Translations under genes and position numbers: made by a program | Part shown: positions 50,235 to 57,224 of the stretch, one piece after another | Position numbering within the stretch: the stretch's first letter is position 1 | Layout of the letters: each line of letters begins with the position of its first letter | Notes under the pieces: generated by a model | The model's database searches: none | Seen by the model: only the letters and a program-made list of their open reading frames with translations | Told to the model about the DNA's origin: nothing | Source of the DNA: a virus | DNA length: 64,000 bases | Reading direction: 5' to 3' (one strand) | Virus record (IMG/VR): IMGVR_UViG_3300028361_000013 | Location: 1-64,000 of that record

Positions 50235-50880
50235 ATTGTTTAGAGTGTTAGTTACGGGTTCTATTGGGTCAGGAAAAACAACGGCCTGCAAATTGTTTGA
50301 AGAACTTGGAGTGCCAGTGTTCTATTCTGATGAGGCAGCCAGAAGTTTGATGGATACAAATCCGTTTATAATGATGAATGTCAAAAAGTACTTTGGAGAT
50401 GATATATACGTTAAGAAGTATGACAAAAAGAAAGTTTCTGTTAAAGAGGAATTAGATAGAAAGAAGCTTGCCAGTATTGTATTTAATGATAAAGATAAGT
50501 TGGATATACTAAATGAAATTGTTCATCCAGCTGTTGGAGAAGCTTTTGAAGACTGGTGTGAGGTCCAGGAAACTATATTAAAAGATTCAGAATATGTGAT
50601 TGAGGAAGCTGCAATTGCAATAGAACTTGATATTCATCATAAATTTGATTATATCGTTGTAGTGACAGCTGAAGATTCTGTTAGAATTGAAAGAGTTATG
50701 GCTCGTGACAATTGTACAAGACAAGATGTAATTGATAGGATGAATAATCAGGTTTCCGAAGAAGTTAGATGCAGTCATGCTGATATGATAATAAGCAATA
50801 ATAACTTTCCAAACCTTAAGTGTCAAATTAGTTCTGCAAACAAAAAAATACTTAAGGCTATAAAAAGCTTGCAAGAGTAG
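50227..50880 (+). CDS. coaE: Dephospho-CoA kinase
   Basis: A 217-residue kinase with P-loop GSIGSGKTTA (11-20), VFYSDEAAR, NEIVHPAV and RDNCTRQDVIDRMNNQ, as in CoaE, which makes CoA from dephospho-CoA. ATG 50227 overlaps the endonuclease stop, so expression is coupled to it. An in-frame Met at 50158 lies inside the endonuclease and is less likely. CoA biosynthesis is an unusual phage cargo; related deoxynucleoside monophosphate kinases share this fold and cannot be fully excluded. Confidence 0.85.
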   Translation: MSKLFRVLVTGSIGSGKTTACKLFEELGVPVFYSDEAARSLMDTNPFIMMNVKKYFGDDIYVKKYDKKKVSVKEELDRKKLASIVFNDKDKLDILNEIVHPAVGEAFEDWCEVQETILKDSEYVIEEAAIAIELDIHHKFDYIVVVTAEDSVRIERVMARDNCTRQDVIDRMNNQVSEEVRCSHADMIISNNNFPNLKCQISSANKKILKAIKSLQE

Positions 50881-50907
50881 AACATTAGTAAAAAATAAAC
50901 GTATAAC
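50880..50907 (+). promoter_or_regulatory. GAACATT/CGTATAAC promoter
   Basis: GAACATT at 50880 (its G is the last base of the coaE stop) and CGTATAAC at 50900, a 20-bp register. The gene starts at 50914, seven bases after the second box. Confidence 0.72.
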
Positions 50908-50913
50908 ATTAGT

Positions 50914-51468
50914 ATGTCAGATATAGAAAACTTAAAAGAAGATATTAAAAACAACCTTGAAACAAACTTCATTGACCACTCTGCGTCTGTTAAGAAAGAA
51001 ATGGGTTTGCTTAATATTTTGTTAAGCAATTTTGTTGATGACCAATACACTTATGATGAATATTGTGGGTGCAGGATGAAATTTGAACTTGAAGGTTGTG
51101 ATTTAGTTAACATTGACCTTGAAGTGGAAAAGCAAATGTCTTCACAAGAAAGAGAGATAATTAGAGCAAGAGCTGTTAGAAAACATATGGCCAACAAGGA
51201 GGAAACTATTTATGAAGAACTTTTGAAAGAAGAGTGGATTAAGTGGCAGGTTGAGAAAATTGCCAATATTGATTGGGAAATATTTTATCCAATATTTAGA
51301 CATGCATCAATTCATTTGATAATGAATAAAGTTAAGGGTGAAGCATGGGATAGCAATGAAGATTTTTTTGTAGACATATGCGAAGCAAAATCTAAGAAAC
51401 TTGCAACTTTAATAGCAGAAAATAATAAAGAAACTCACGAAGAACAATTAAGGGCTTCGAATATGTAA
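50914..51468 (+). CDS. Unknown helical protein, 184 aa
   Basis: Highly charged, mostly helical (SSQEREIIRARAVRKHMANKEE), with KWQVEKIANIDWEIFYPIFRHA. Not recognised. It has its own phage-type promoter and precedes the RNA-gene region. Confidence 0.6.
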   Translation: MSDIENLKEDIKNNLETNFIDHSASVKKEMGLLNILLSNFVDDQYTYDEYCGCRMKFELEGCDLVNIDLEVEKQMSSQEREIIRARAVRKHMANKEETIYEELLKEEWIKWQVEKIANIDWEIFYPIFRHASIHLIMNKVKGEAWDSNEDFFVDICEAKSKKLATLIAENNKETHEEQLRASNM

Positions 51469-51588
51469 AAAGCGTGTGCGTTTCTGGCAGGATAGCAGCA
51501 CAAATGAGAACTCAATTAAATCTTGCCCGTTGTCAACACTAAGGTCTGCAGTCTAATGTTGGTTCCCCAGTACGATAAACTGGGACCT

Positions 51589-51661
51589 GGGTGTAAAGCT
51601 TATTGGTAAGCGCCCCGACAACCGTTGGGGAGTGTTGCAAGTTCGACTCTTGTTACATTCA
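51589..51661 (+). tRNA. tRNA-like sequence with abnormal anticodon arm
   Basis: 73 nt. Acceptor GGGTGTA/TACATTC, D arm GCTT-ATTGGT-AAGC and T arm GCAAG-TTCGACT-CTTGT fit a tRNA. The anticodon arm (CCCCGACAACCGTTGGGG) gives a 6-bp stem with a six-base loop, or an 8-base loop, without U33, so no isotype can be called. Position 8 is A instead of U. It may be a degenerate tRNA or a mimic. Confidence 0.5.
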
Positions 51662-51669
51662 CGATAGAT

Positions 51670-51740
51670 AAGAAGTGTATTAATAGGAGTTGAGGAAGCC
51701 TATTTTTATTTATGTTATGCCATACACTTCTTGTCTTTTT
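51670..51740 (+). terminator. Terminator-like long stem
   Basis: AAGAAGTGTAT (51670-51680) pairs perfectly with ATACACTTCTT (51722-51732), enclosing a second stem AATAGG/CCTATT, and is followed by GTCTTTTTT. It could end the transcript carrying the tRNA-like fold. Confidence 0.6.
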
Positions 51741-51928
51741 TGACATTTAAAATATCAGTCTAACTTACATAAGACTGAGGGGGAGTAAAAGTAACTTAAG
51801 ACATGCTTTTGCTCTGTGACCGAAAAACTGATAGTAAGGAAAAAGTGACATTAGGAAACAGGGGTGGTACGTTGTAACTACGTGGAAGTCGTAGATAGGA
51901 AACCCAACAATCTTATTGTCATTTTGAC

Positions 51929-52002
51929 GGCCCGTTAGCTCAGTTGGATAGAGCACAAGTTTTCTAAACTTGCGGTCCCAGGTTCGAATCCTGGACGGGT
52001 CA
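51929..52002 (+). tRNA. tRNA-Arg(UCU)
   Basis: 74 nt without encoded CCA. Acceptor GGCCCGT/ACGGGTC with a G-U pair, D arm with TTAGCTCAGTTGGATAGAGC, anticodon stem CAAGT/ACTTG with loop TTTCTAA giving anticodon TCT, and T arm CCAGG-TTCGAAT-CCTGG. It reads AGA, the main Arg codon in these AT-rich genes, which fits a supply role. Confidence 0.95.
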
Positions 52003-52024
52003 CAATTTTTAAAATAAAAGTATT

Positions 52025-52279
52025 ATGAAGGCGATTTTAATTGATGACATTGGTGATTTAACAGAAAATCAATGTGAATTTACAATTGATGTTAAAGGCG
52101 AAATGTTGAGAGGCTATCAAATAGCTAAACCTTTAAATTATGATAAAGAATATACAACCAAAGCTGATAGAAAGAAAATGGCTAAACTTATCCTTGAAGG
52201 TAAGGCAATAGCGGTTCAGTTTTTTTCTGACCTATCTGAAGAAGAACAAAGCAAATACGTAGAGGACAAGATAAAATAA
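52025..52279 (+). CDS. Unknown protein, 84 aa
   Basis: First ORF after the tRNA. A soluble acidic protein of alpha/beta appearance (ILIDDIGDLTENQ; MAKLILEGKAIAVQFF). One base separates it from the next gene. Not recognised. Confidence 0.6.
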   Translation: MKAILIDDIGDLTENQCEFTIDVKGEMLRGYQIAKPLNYDKEYTTKADRKKMAKLILEGKAIAVQFFSDLSEEEQSKYVEDKIK

Positions 52280-52280
52280 T

Positions 52281-52613
52281 ATGAGTTGGAAAGATAAGAC
52301 ATTTAAAGAAAAGAAGGTGTTCTACAAGGAGCGTCAAGTGTTTTTTGATGCTGTTAAGTCTGACAAGGATGGTGAAGATTCTGTTATTAAGTATAGTGGT
52401 GAAATGTATAAACTTGTTTCTCCAGTAGAATTTTGGGAATATGTAGAAGATAAGTGGCAGGGCAAATGTGTTATTTTTAGCAAAGCCTACAAATCTAATA
52501 CTATTGTCGATTGGTGGTATAGTAGCAGAAATGGTTTTAGATTCGACAACGAAAAAGGAGACAAATCAAGAAAAGATAAGGAAAACGTATTGTGTTTTGC
52601 TGAAAAAATATAA
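52281..52613 (+). CDS. Unknown protein, 110 aa
   Basis: A basic, aromatic-rich protein (PVEFWEYVEDKW; IVDWWYSSRNGFRFDN). Not recognised. It is followed by a possible leader peptide and a hairpin. Confidence 0.6.
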   Translation: MSWKDKTFKEKKVFYKERQVFFDAVKSDKDGEDSVIKYSGEMYKLVSPVEFWEYVEDKWQGKCVIFSKAYKSNTIVDWWYSSRNGFRFDNEKGDKSRKDKENVLCFAEKI

Positions 52614-52615
52614 AA

Positions 52616-52648
52616 ATGAAAAAAGTAATAGAGATTTCTTACAGGTAA
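52616..52648 (+). CDS. Possible 10-codon leader peptide
   Basis: ATG 52616 gives MKKVIEISYR and a stop at 52646-52648, inside the 5' arm of the hairpin that covers the next start codon. Ribosomes on this leader would disturb the outer stem (TTTCTTACA/TGTAAGAAA). It may be an attenuation-like switch or chance. Confidence 0.3.
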   Translation: MKKVIEISYR

Positions 52649-52697
52649 TGAGCTTGGTGCTCAACTCAAGCACACCAAGCTATAACAATGTAAGAAA
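52635..52697 (+). promoter_or_regulatory. Two-tier mRNA hairpin over a start codon
   Basis: Outer stem TTTCTTACA (52635-52643) with TGTAAGAAA (52689-52697), inner stem AGCTTGGTG (52651-52659) with CACCAAGCT (52673-52681), all perfect. The outer 3' arm includes the A of the ATG at 52697, so the fold should hide the start. Confidence 0.6.
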
Positions 52698-52975
52698 TGA
52701 AAAACATGAAAAGAGCGTACCGTAGGTACAAAAAAGAGGTTCATCTAAAGAGAAGAGCCAGAAATTATTATGACTGGAGCTGGTCTTATAGTATAAACAA
52801 TGATAATCTTTGTTGGGCTGATTACTGGAAAGAAGTCCAGTCTGGAGAATCTGGAATCTGGATGAGACACACAGGGAAAGTTTGTAGCTGCTCAATGTGT
52901 TCTTGGCCAATTTATAAGAAACCAACTGCTGAAGATGTTCGTAAGATTATCGAAGAGCAGATGAACGATATTTAA
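52697..52975 (+). CDS. Small Cys-motif protein of Bacteroidota phages
   Basis: A 92-residue protein: a basic N-terminus (KRAYRRYKKEVHLKRRARNYY), aromatic middle, then WMRHTGKVCSCSMCSWPI with a C-x-C-x2-C cluster. I recall many small Bacteroidota proteins of this layout, of unknown role; zinc and RNA binding are likely. Translation is probably controlled by the hairpin over its start. Confidence 0.65.
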   Translation: MKNMKRAYRRYKKEVHLKRRARNYYDWSWSYSINNDNLCWADYWKEVQSGESGIWMRHTGKVCSCSMCSWPIYKKPTAEDVRKIIEEQMNDI

Positions 52976-53098
52976 GAGCAACGACAGTCAAATGTCGGGA
53001 GGGTGGTGCAATATTCATAGACACCATGGCCTGTAAAGCCACGAGTTGAAAAGGGAAAAGAGCACTTAAGTACCTTAGTAGAATGTAGGTGTCAATTA

Positions 53099-53125
53099 CC
53101 CATCCACGCCAAGGCGATGAATGGG
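53099..53125 (-). ncRNA. TnpB right-end hairpin (omega-RNA end), copy c
   Basis: CCCATCCACGCC (53099-53110) pairs with GGCGATGAATGGG (53113-53125), just past the tnpB stop on the same (minus) strand. In IS605-type elements the guide RNA runs out of the tnpB 3' end through such a hairpin into flanking DNA. The element end should lie a few bases below 53099. Confidence 0.65.
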
Positions 53126-53138
53126 CTTGCAATGCCAA

Positions 53139-54290
53139 TCAGACCGTGATGGTCGTCTTGGGCTGACATGCGATTGGGCGATTGACAACGCCCTGCCCGT
53201 CAAGCAAGCTTCCTTGCGAGATGGGGTGTTTGCTCCTTCGAGCGATGTTAACTGCAGCATTAATGTCTGCATCATATACCAAGCCTGACTTTGCATAAAA
53301 TCTAACTCCTCTTCGTTCACCCTCTCGGATTCCTGAAACAGAGTCGATTTGACTGGTATATGCTGGCGAAACCAAACAAACATGTTTTCCCATGTTCTCG
53401 GCCTTATAAGTCAAAACTCTTCTTAATTCGAAGAACGGAACTTGACTCACTCCATTTTTATTTTGTGTTTTATATTTCTTTGCCTTTATTCCCTTTAGGT
53501 TCTCCAGCGCAATCACATTTGCACTTGTCTTGAGGATTTCATTGGCAACAAGATGTGTTTGATTCTTGTTCTTGTCTCTTTCTTTTCTCCTTAGCTTTTT
53601 TAAGTGCTTTCTTGAGCTCTTGGTTCCCTTGGACTGGAGACACCTCTTCTTATATCGAAGTTCTCTCTTTTCTTTGTTAAACTTTTTGTCGATGATGAGT
53701 CTGCCATCAGAAAGCGCAGCAACCCTTCGGATGCCAAGGTCAACCCCAAGACAAAGAGTGGACTTGACAGGCTCAATTGCATTGTCAAAAGTCAGCGCAA
53801 TCATTAGTTTGCCATCACGAACAAATATAAGTGGGTCAACAAATTGATGCTTGCTCATTAATTCCTCAAGCTTCGGATAAAGGACAATTGAGAATTCTTT
53901 CTTCTTTTCTTTGGTTGTTATCTTTATCTTCGTTGGCTCGCCCTTGACGTGAGAATAAAGTCTCTTGTCAAGTCTCATCGAGAGATTATGTTTCTCGAAT
54001 GGCCTCGATATTTTGTGCTTGTTGGATTTGATTGCTTTATATGATGCAAGGCACTCCATCTCGGCACGAATGACCATTTGAGAAGGGAAATTAGGGTGAG
54101 ATTCTCTTGTTGGGTGATAAAAAGTGTTATGCAATGCCTTGAGTGCGCTTAAATCCTTAAGATTAGAGAACTGAATTTGACTTGCTTCATTAACGACAGA
54201 GCGAAATTCCTCCATGATGCTCATGATTAAGCTCATGTCATCTGGGTTTGTTGGAATAAGTTCTGTGCAGTAAGTTATCACTTCTCTCAA
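53139..54290 (-). CDS. tnpB: TnpB RNA-guided nuclease
   Basis: A 383-residue TnpB (OrfB of IS200/IS605). The RuvC triad is visible: D184 in GVDLGIRR, E263 in ALENLKGI and D342 in DADINAA. The zinc finger between the last two is degenerate: positions expected to be Cys read D316, S319, Y332 and S335. No tnpA is in the window, so it is non-autonomous. TnpB cuts DNA guided by RNA from its own 3' end. A TATTTATAATAAAAA element lies directly upstream. Confidence 0.92.
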   Translation of the reverse strand: MREVITYCTELIPTNPDDMSLIMSIMEEFRSVVNEASQIQFSNLKDLSALKALHNTFYHPTRESHPNFPSQMVIRAEMECLASYKAIKSNKHKISRPFEKHNLSMRLDKRLYSHVKGEPTKIKITTKEKKKEFSIVLYPKLEELMSKHQFVDPLIFVRDGKLMIALTFDNAIEPVKSTLCLGVDLGIRRVAALSDGRLIIDKKFNKEKRELRYKKRCLQSKGTKSSRKHLKKLRRKERDKNKNQTHLVANEILKTSANVIALENLKGIKAKKYKTQNKNGVSQVPFFELRRVLTYKAENMGKHVCLVSPAYTSQIDSVSGIREGERRGVRFYAKSGLVYDADINAAVNIARRSKHPISQGSLLDGQGVVNRPIACQPKTTITV

Positions 54291-54305
54291 TTTTTATTAT
54301 AAATA
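54291..54305 (-). promoter_or_regulatory. TATTTATAATAAAAA element before tnpB
   Basis: Minus strand, directly abutting the ATG at 54290. Identical over 15 bases to the element before the GIY-YIG gene at 34025. Confidence 0.4.
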
Positions 54306-54324
54306 TATAAAAAAAAAGAAAACT

Positions 54325-54352
54325 TGAAATTAATTAAATTTTTTTGTATATT
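54325..54352 (+). promoter_or_regulatory. Bacteroidota-type promoter for the ncRNA
   Basis: TTG at ~54323-54326 and TATATTTG at 54345-54352 (TAnnTTTG), ~20 bp apart, as in Bacteroidota primary-sigma promoters. It points into the non-coding stretch that ends at the terminator 54665-54697. Confidence 0.6.
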
Positions 54353-54374
54353 TGTCGTATACTAACAAAAAGAG

Positions 54375-54421
54375 GCCTGCTCATCCCAACCACACTTCGT
54401 GATGATTGGGTTTCCGCAGAC
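54375..54421 (-). repeat. TnpB-type hairpin, copy d (GGAAA type)
   Basis: On the minus strand: outer stem GTCTGC/GCAGGC, then GGAAA, inner stem CCCAATCATCAC/GTGTGGTTGGG, then ATGA. Same fold as copy b (18777-18824) with compensating changes in the outer stem. It lies upstream of tnpB, in the same orientation as the hairpin at the tnpB end. Confidence 0.65.
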
Positions 54422-54664
54422 AAAAAACATTATGAAATCCTACCTCTCCACAATATTAAATGAAACGTGTGAGGATTAGTCTCCTCCCAATGTGCCACAC
54501 ATGGATGAAGTAGCGTGACTGCTGCAGTGGTCGGGGATGCACCCGTTATTGTATCTATACTTGCCTGATTGAAGGTTTAAGAGGATACGTGTAGGCTGTG
54601 AAGTTGATTCGCCAGGATTAGTGGAGCCCACCTTGTGATAGCACGAGCTTAGGGTAAGTGAATA

Positions 54665-54697
54665 AAGCAGTAAGAATTAACTTACTGCTTTTTTTTT
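54665..54697 (+). terminator. Rho-independent terminator of the ncRNA
   Basis: AAGCAGTAAG (54665-54674) pairs with CTTACTGCTT (54681-54690) and ends in eight or more T residues. Confidence 0.88.
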
Positions 54698-54698
54698 A

Positions 54699-54726
54699 GA
54701 ACATTTTTAATTTATTATCGTATAAC
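54699..54726 (+). promoter_or_regulatory. GAACATT/CGTATAAC promoter
   Basis: GAACATT at 54699 and CGTATAAC at 54719, a 20-bp register, immediately after the terminator; it serves the gene at 54744. Confidence 0.75.
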
Positions 54727-54743
54727 TTAATAAACATAAAGGC

Positions 54744-55421
54744 ATGAAGTTACATTATCCAAAATCAGATAGGTTAAACTACAAAGAAAGTATTGCTAAG
54801 TGGGAAGATAATGAATTTCCATATCAGCCTTTTTCTTGTATTGAAGAGTCTAATCATCCTGAATATGGAGTTAAACTTTTAATTGGATACAATAAAGATG
54901 GGGGGTGCATATTTATATCAAATGGTTTTATATCTGAAGTTAACCAAAAAGATAAAGTTGAAGGTTATAAAGTATCTAATCAAGAAATAAATAATTATTA
55001 TAATAAAGCCAAAAGACCATCAGATGAGCATTCTATTTTTAGAAAACCAAAAAGTGGAGATACGCTATTATGCGTAGCTGAAGGGAGATATTTAGGGTGT
55101 AAATTTGGAGAAACATACGTTGTTGATAATATTGGTGAAGACGAAAGAGTTTCTTTTACAACTGACGCTCCATATACATATGATTATAAATACTTTATTG
55201 TAGTAGATGCAAAATCTTTACAAAAAAGTGTTGAAATTATTGGCAATGAATATAGAGATAGGGCTGATTTCATTTTTGAATCTGACGTTGATGCTATGAG
55301 ATATGGAGCGATGTCGATTAAAATTATGGAAGATGACGAATTAATCGTAAGAAAAAAAGTAGAAGATACAGAACCAGAAAGAAGAAAAATATATTCATCA
55401 GAATTACTTATTAGAAAATAA
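54744..55421 (+). CDS. Unknown protein, 225 aa
   Basis: A mixed alpha/beta protein; GDTLLCVAEGRYLGCKFGETYVVDNI suggests a small beta-barrel. No catalytic motif recognised. First gene after a phage-type promoter. Confidence 0.6.
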   Translation: MKLHYPKSDRLNYKESIAKWEDNEFPYQPFSCIEESNHPEYGVKLLIGYNKDGGCIFISNGFISEVNQKDKVEGYKVSNQEINNYYNKAKRPSDEHSIFRKPKSGDTLLCVAEGRYLGCKFGETYVVDNIGEDERVSFTTDAPYTYDYKYFIVVDAKSLQKSVEIIGNEYRDRADFIFESDVDAMRYGAMSIKIMEDDELIVRKKVEDTEPERRKIYSSELLIRK

Positions 55422-55441
55422 AAACAAATAAATCATAAATT

Positions 55442-55753
55442 ATGAAATACGAAGAAGGAGTAAAAAATAGACTTGAAGAACTTGGTAACAAAGAAAAGGA
55501 GATTAAAAGAAACGGAAAATCAGGAAAGTCTGAATTGGGAGTTCAAATTGCAAAACTTGAAGGAGTTATTGTTAAAGCAGAAGCTGATGTGGAGATAGCT
55601 GAAGAAGAATATGAGGCATCAAAGTTTAGCATGCCTTTTAGCTTAAAAGATGTTGATGATGCGGATTACAAACTTGAAAAGGCAAAGAAAGCTCTTTCTG
55701 GTCACAAGTCTGACCTTAAAAATAGAAAGACTCTTCTTAAGGAATTGTTTTAA
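55442..55753 (+). CDS. Unknown coiled-coil protein, 103 aa
   Basis: Almost entirely a Lys/Glu-rich coiled coil (IAKLEGVIVKAEADVEIAEEE). It overlaps the next start by one base. Confidence 0.6.
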   Translation: MKYEEGVKNRLEELGNKEKEIKRNGKSGKSELGVQIAKLEGVIVKAEADVEIAEEEYEASKFSMPFSLKDVDDADYKLEKAKKALSGHKSDLKNRKTLLKELF

Positions 55754-56085
55754 TGGATGTTGGCATTTTAATATTGCTAATTATTGGAGGGCTATGTTTT
55801 TTAACATTAGCCTTCCTTTTTGTGTCCAGGATTTTAATGAACAAAATTAGAAGAGAAGCTCTGGATAAGCCTCTTGTTGAGAATCACAAGCTAAAGTTAA
55901 GGCCACCAACCTGGAGGTTTCAAAAGTATCATCCAAACAGGTGTCCACACTATAATGGCATATTTAGAAAAGTATATGTAAAAGTTTTGGATAAGACAAT
56001 AGAAAAGTCTATCTTTGTTTGCGCAGATTGCGTTAGTGTAATCGAGCAAGAAGAATTAGAACAAAGAGATAAATTCAAAGTATAA
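55753..56085 (+). CDS. Membrane-anchored Zn-ribbon protein, 110 aa
   Basis: One N-terminal membrane helix (VGILILLIIGGLCFLTLAFLF, ~2-23) and a soluble part with two Cys pairs (CPHY and CADC) around KVLDKTIEKSIFV. A zinc ribbon facing the cytoplasm is likely. One-base overlaps with both neighbours. Confidence 0.6.
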   Translation: MDVGILILLIIGGLCFLTLAFLFVSRILMNKIRREALDKPLVENHKLKLRPPTWRFQKYHPNRCPHYNGIFRKVYVKVLDKTIEKSIFVCADCVSVIEQEELEQRDKFKV

Positions 56086-56744
56086 TGGAAGATTTGCATA
56101 CAGTAAAGAACATAATAATCCAAGGTTTCAAGGGTGGTTATATGTCAATTAATAACCCTAAGATAATAGGCGGAATTACTATGGTAAATGGTAAGTGGCA
56201 CCTTCCAGATGGAGTTGAGATTGGTTCTACTTGGGATATAATTTTAAATCCTGAGTTTGCCAAAGTTGTATGGCCAGAAGATTATCAAAAGCACTTAATG
56301 GCTATGGTTATAATGTCTGATGGCGATAGAGTTGAGTATCTTCATAGTTTTTTCGTAGAAGAAAAATATGTTACTCCAACATCAGAGGCTCCAGAATTTG
56401 TGGTGTCAAATGACAGCCTCATGAGTTCAATTCAAAATTCTCTTGAAAACCTAAAGGAATATTCTGATTCTCTATTTGTAGAAACGTGTAATAGCACGTA
56501 TGAAAGATTGAAAGGTGTGGTGTCAAAAACTTCAGTAACAGAGTTACAAGAAATTGACTTTATTGTAATGAATTCAATGGATAGAGTTCTTAGAGGAGGT
56601 CTTTCTGGGTATTTAAACAATTACGCTAAGCCTTCTTTTACTGTTTGCCCAGAGTGTGGTGTTGATGATTTCACTCACGTTGAAGGATGCTCCATAGACA
56701 GAAAGGGTGGAGATTATTTAATTAGCTTAAACGATGGTTGTTAA
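56085..56744 (+). CDS. Unknown protein with C-terminal Cys cluster, 219 aa
   Basis: A beta-rich N-terminal half (GGITMVNGKWHLPDGVEIG), a helical middle, and CPECGVDDFTHVEGC at the end. Last phage-operon gene before the second cassette cluster. Confidence 0.6.
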   Translation: MEDLHTVKNIIIQGFKGGYMSINNPKIIGGITMVNGKWHLPDGVEIGSTWDIILNPEFAKVVWPEDYQKHLMAMVIMSDGDRVEYLHSFFVEEKYVTPTSEAPEFVVSNDSLMSSIQNSLENLKEYSDSLFVETCNSTYERLKGVVSKTSVTELQEIDFIVMNSMDRVLRGGLSGYLNNYAKPSFTVCPECGVDDFTHVEGCSIDRKGGDYLISLNDGC

Positions 56745-56762
56745 ACATAAAAATTATAAAAC

Positions 56763-56978
56763 ATGATAAATTTATTTTACATATTAGGTACTTTATTTTT
56801 CTTATTCGAATTGGGTATTTTACAAAATCCAAAAAAATACTTATATAGACTCAGGCTTCTTGAGGGTTTAAATAAAGAGAGCGAAAACGGTGAAAAGAAA
56901 ATAGAGCTTGAATTTTTAATCTGCAATGTCGGATGTTCAGCCTTACCTATAACGTTAAGGCTAAGGATTGGAATTTGA
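56763..56978 (+). CDS. Cassette-like membrane protein, fused tail
   Basis: One membrane helix near the N-terminus (LFYILGTLFFLFELG) and a charged middle. From ~56930 the frame passes through a CCTATAAC core and an AGCCTTA/TTAAGGCT hairpin, so the last ~15 residues come from the recombination site. Confidence 0.45.
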   Translation: MINLFYILGTLFFLFELGILQNPKKYLYRLRLLEGLNKESENGEKKIELEFLICNVGCSALPITLRLRIGI

Positions 56979-57023
56979 GGAACGAAAATTATAAACTTTA
57001 GGTGGCCGACTGAATTTTCAAAA

Positions 57024-57224
57024 ATGAGATGTTTGATGTGTGATAAAGAAAGAGAAATGACAGAAGAAGAGAGAGTTGATTTTAAAATAGGCACTAAAGA
57101 AAGCTTCTTTGGAAAAACTAAAGTAGTATTGCTGCTAACGGTTTGGCTATGCACCGTAAAGCATAGCACAATGTTTAATCTTAGCACAATACTATATTGC
57201 TTTATGGTGTATAGGTTGTGTTAG
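57024..57224 (+). CDS. Cassette ORF truncated by an attC-like site
   Basis: The first ~36 residues (MRCLMCDKEREMTEEERVDFK...) look like a genuine Zn-motif protein start. After ~57130 the ORF reads through the hairpin of the recombination site, so the natural C-terminus is lost. Confidence 0.4.
   Translation: MRCLMCDKEREMTEEERVDFKIGTKESFFGKTKVVLLLTVWLCTVKHSTMFNLSTILYCFMVYRLC

Larger units (their letters stand above)
51476..51928 (+). other. Non-coding region of strong hairpins and a tRNA-like fold
   Basis: No convincing ORF. From left to right: GGCAGGAT/ATCTTGCC, GGTTCCCCAGT/ACTGGGACC (51561-51587), a tRNA-like cloverleaf (51589-51661), a terminator-like stem (51670-51732), GAGTAAAAG/CTTTTGCTC and CTACG/CGTAG. 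The density of stable stems marks it as RNA-coding, probably a decayed tRNA cluster ending with the intact tRNA-Arg, or a larger structured RNA. Confidence 0.55.
54362..54697 (+). ncRNA. Probable structured ncRNA, ~335 nt
   Basis: A non-coding stretch flanked by a host-type promoter and a strong terminator. Stems visible by eye include copy d of the TnpB-type hairpin, GAGGA/TCCTC, ATGTG/CACAT, GACTGC/GTGGTC, CGGG/CCCG, CTTGTG/CACGAG and the terminator. I checked for tmRNA, RNase P and tRNA signatures and saw none. GC content is clearly higher than in the surrounding genes. Confidence 0.6.

Noticed and set aside
52998-53075. Possible tRNA-Tyr (loop CTGTAAA, anticodon GTA)
   Set aside because: An anticodon-like stem-loop is present but no matching acceptor or T arm.
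54362-54697. tmRNA or RNase P RNA
   Set aside because: None of the conserved ends or core motifs of these RNAs were seen.
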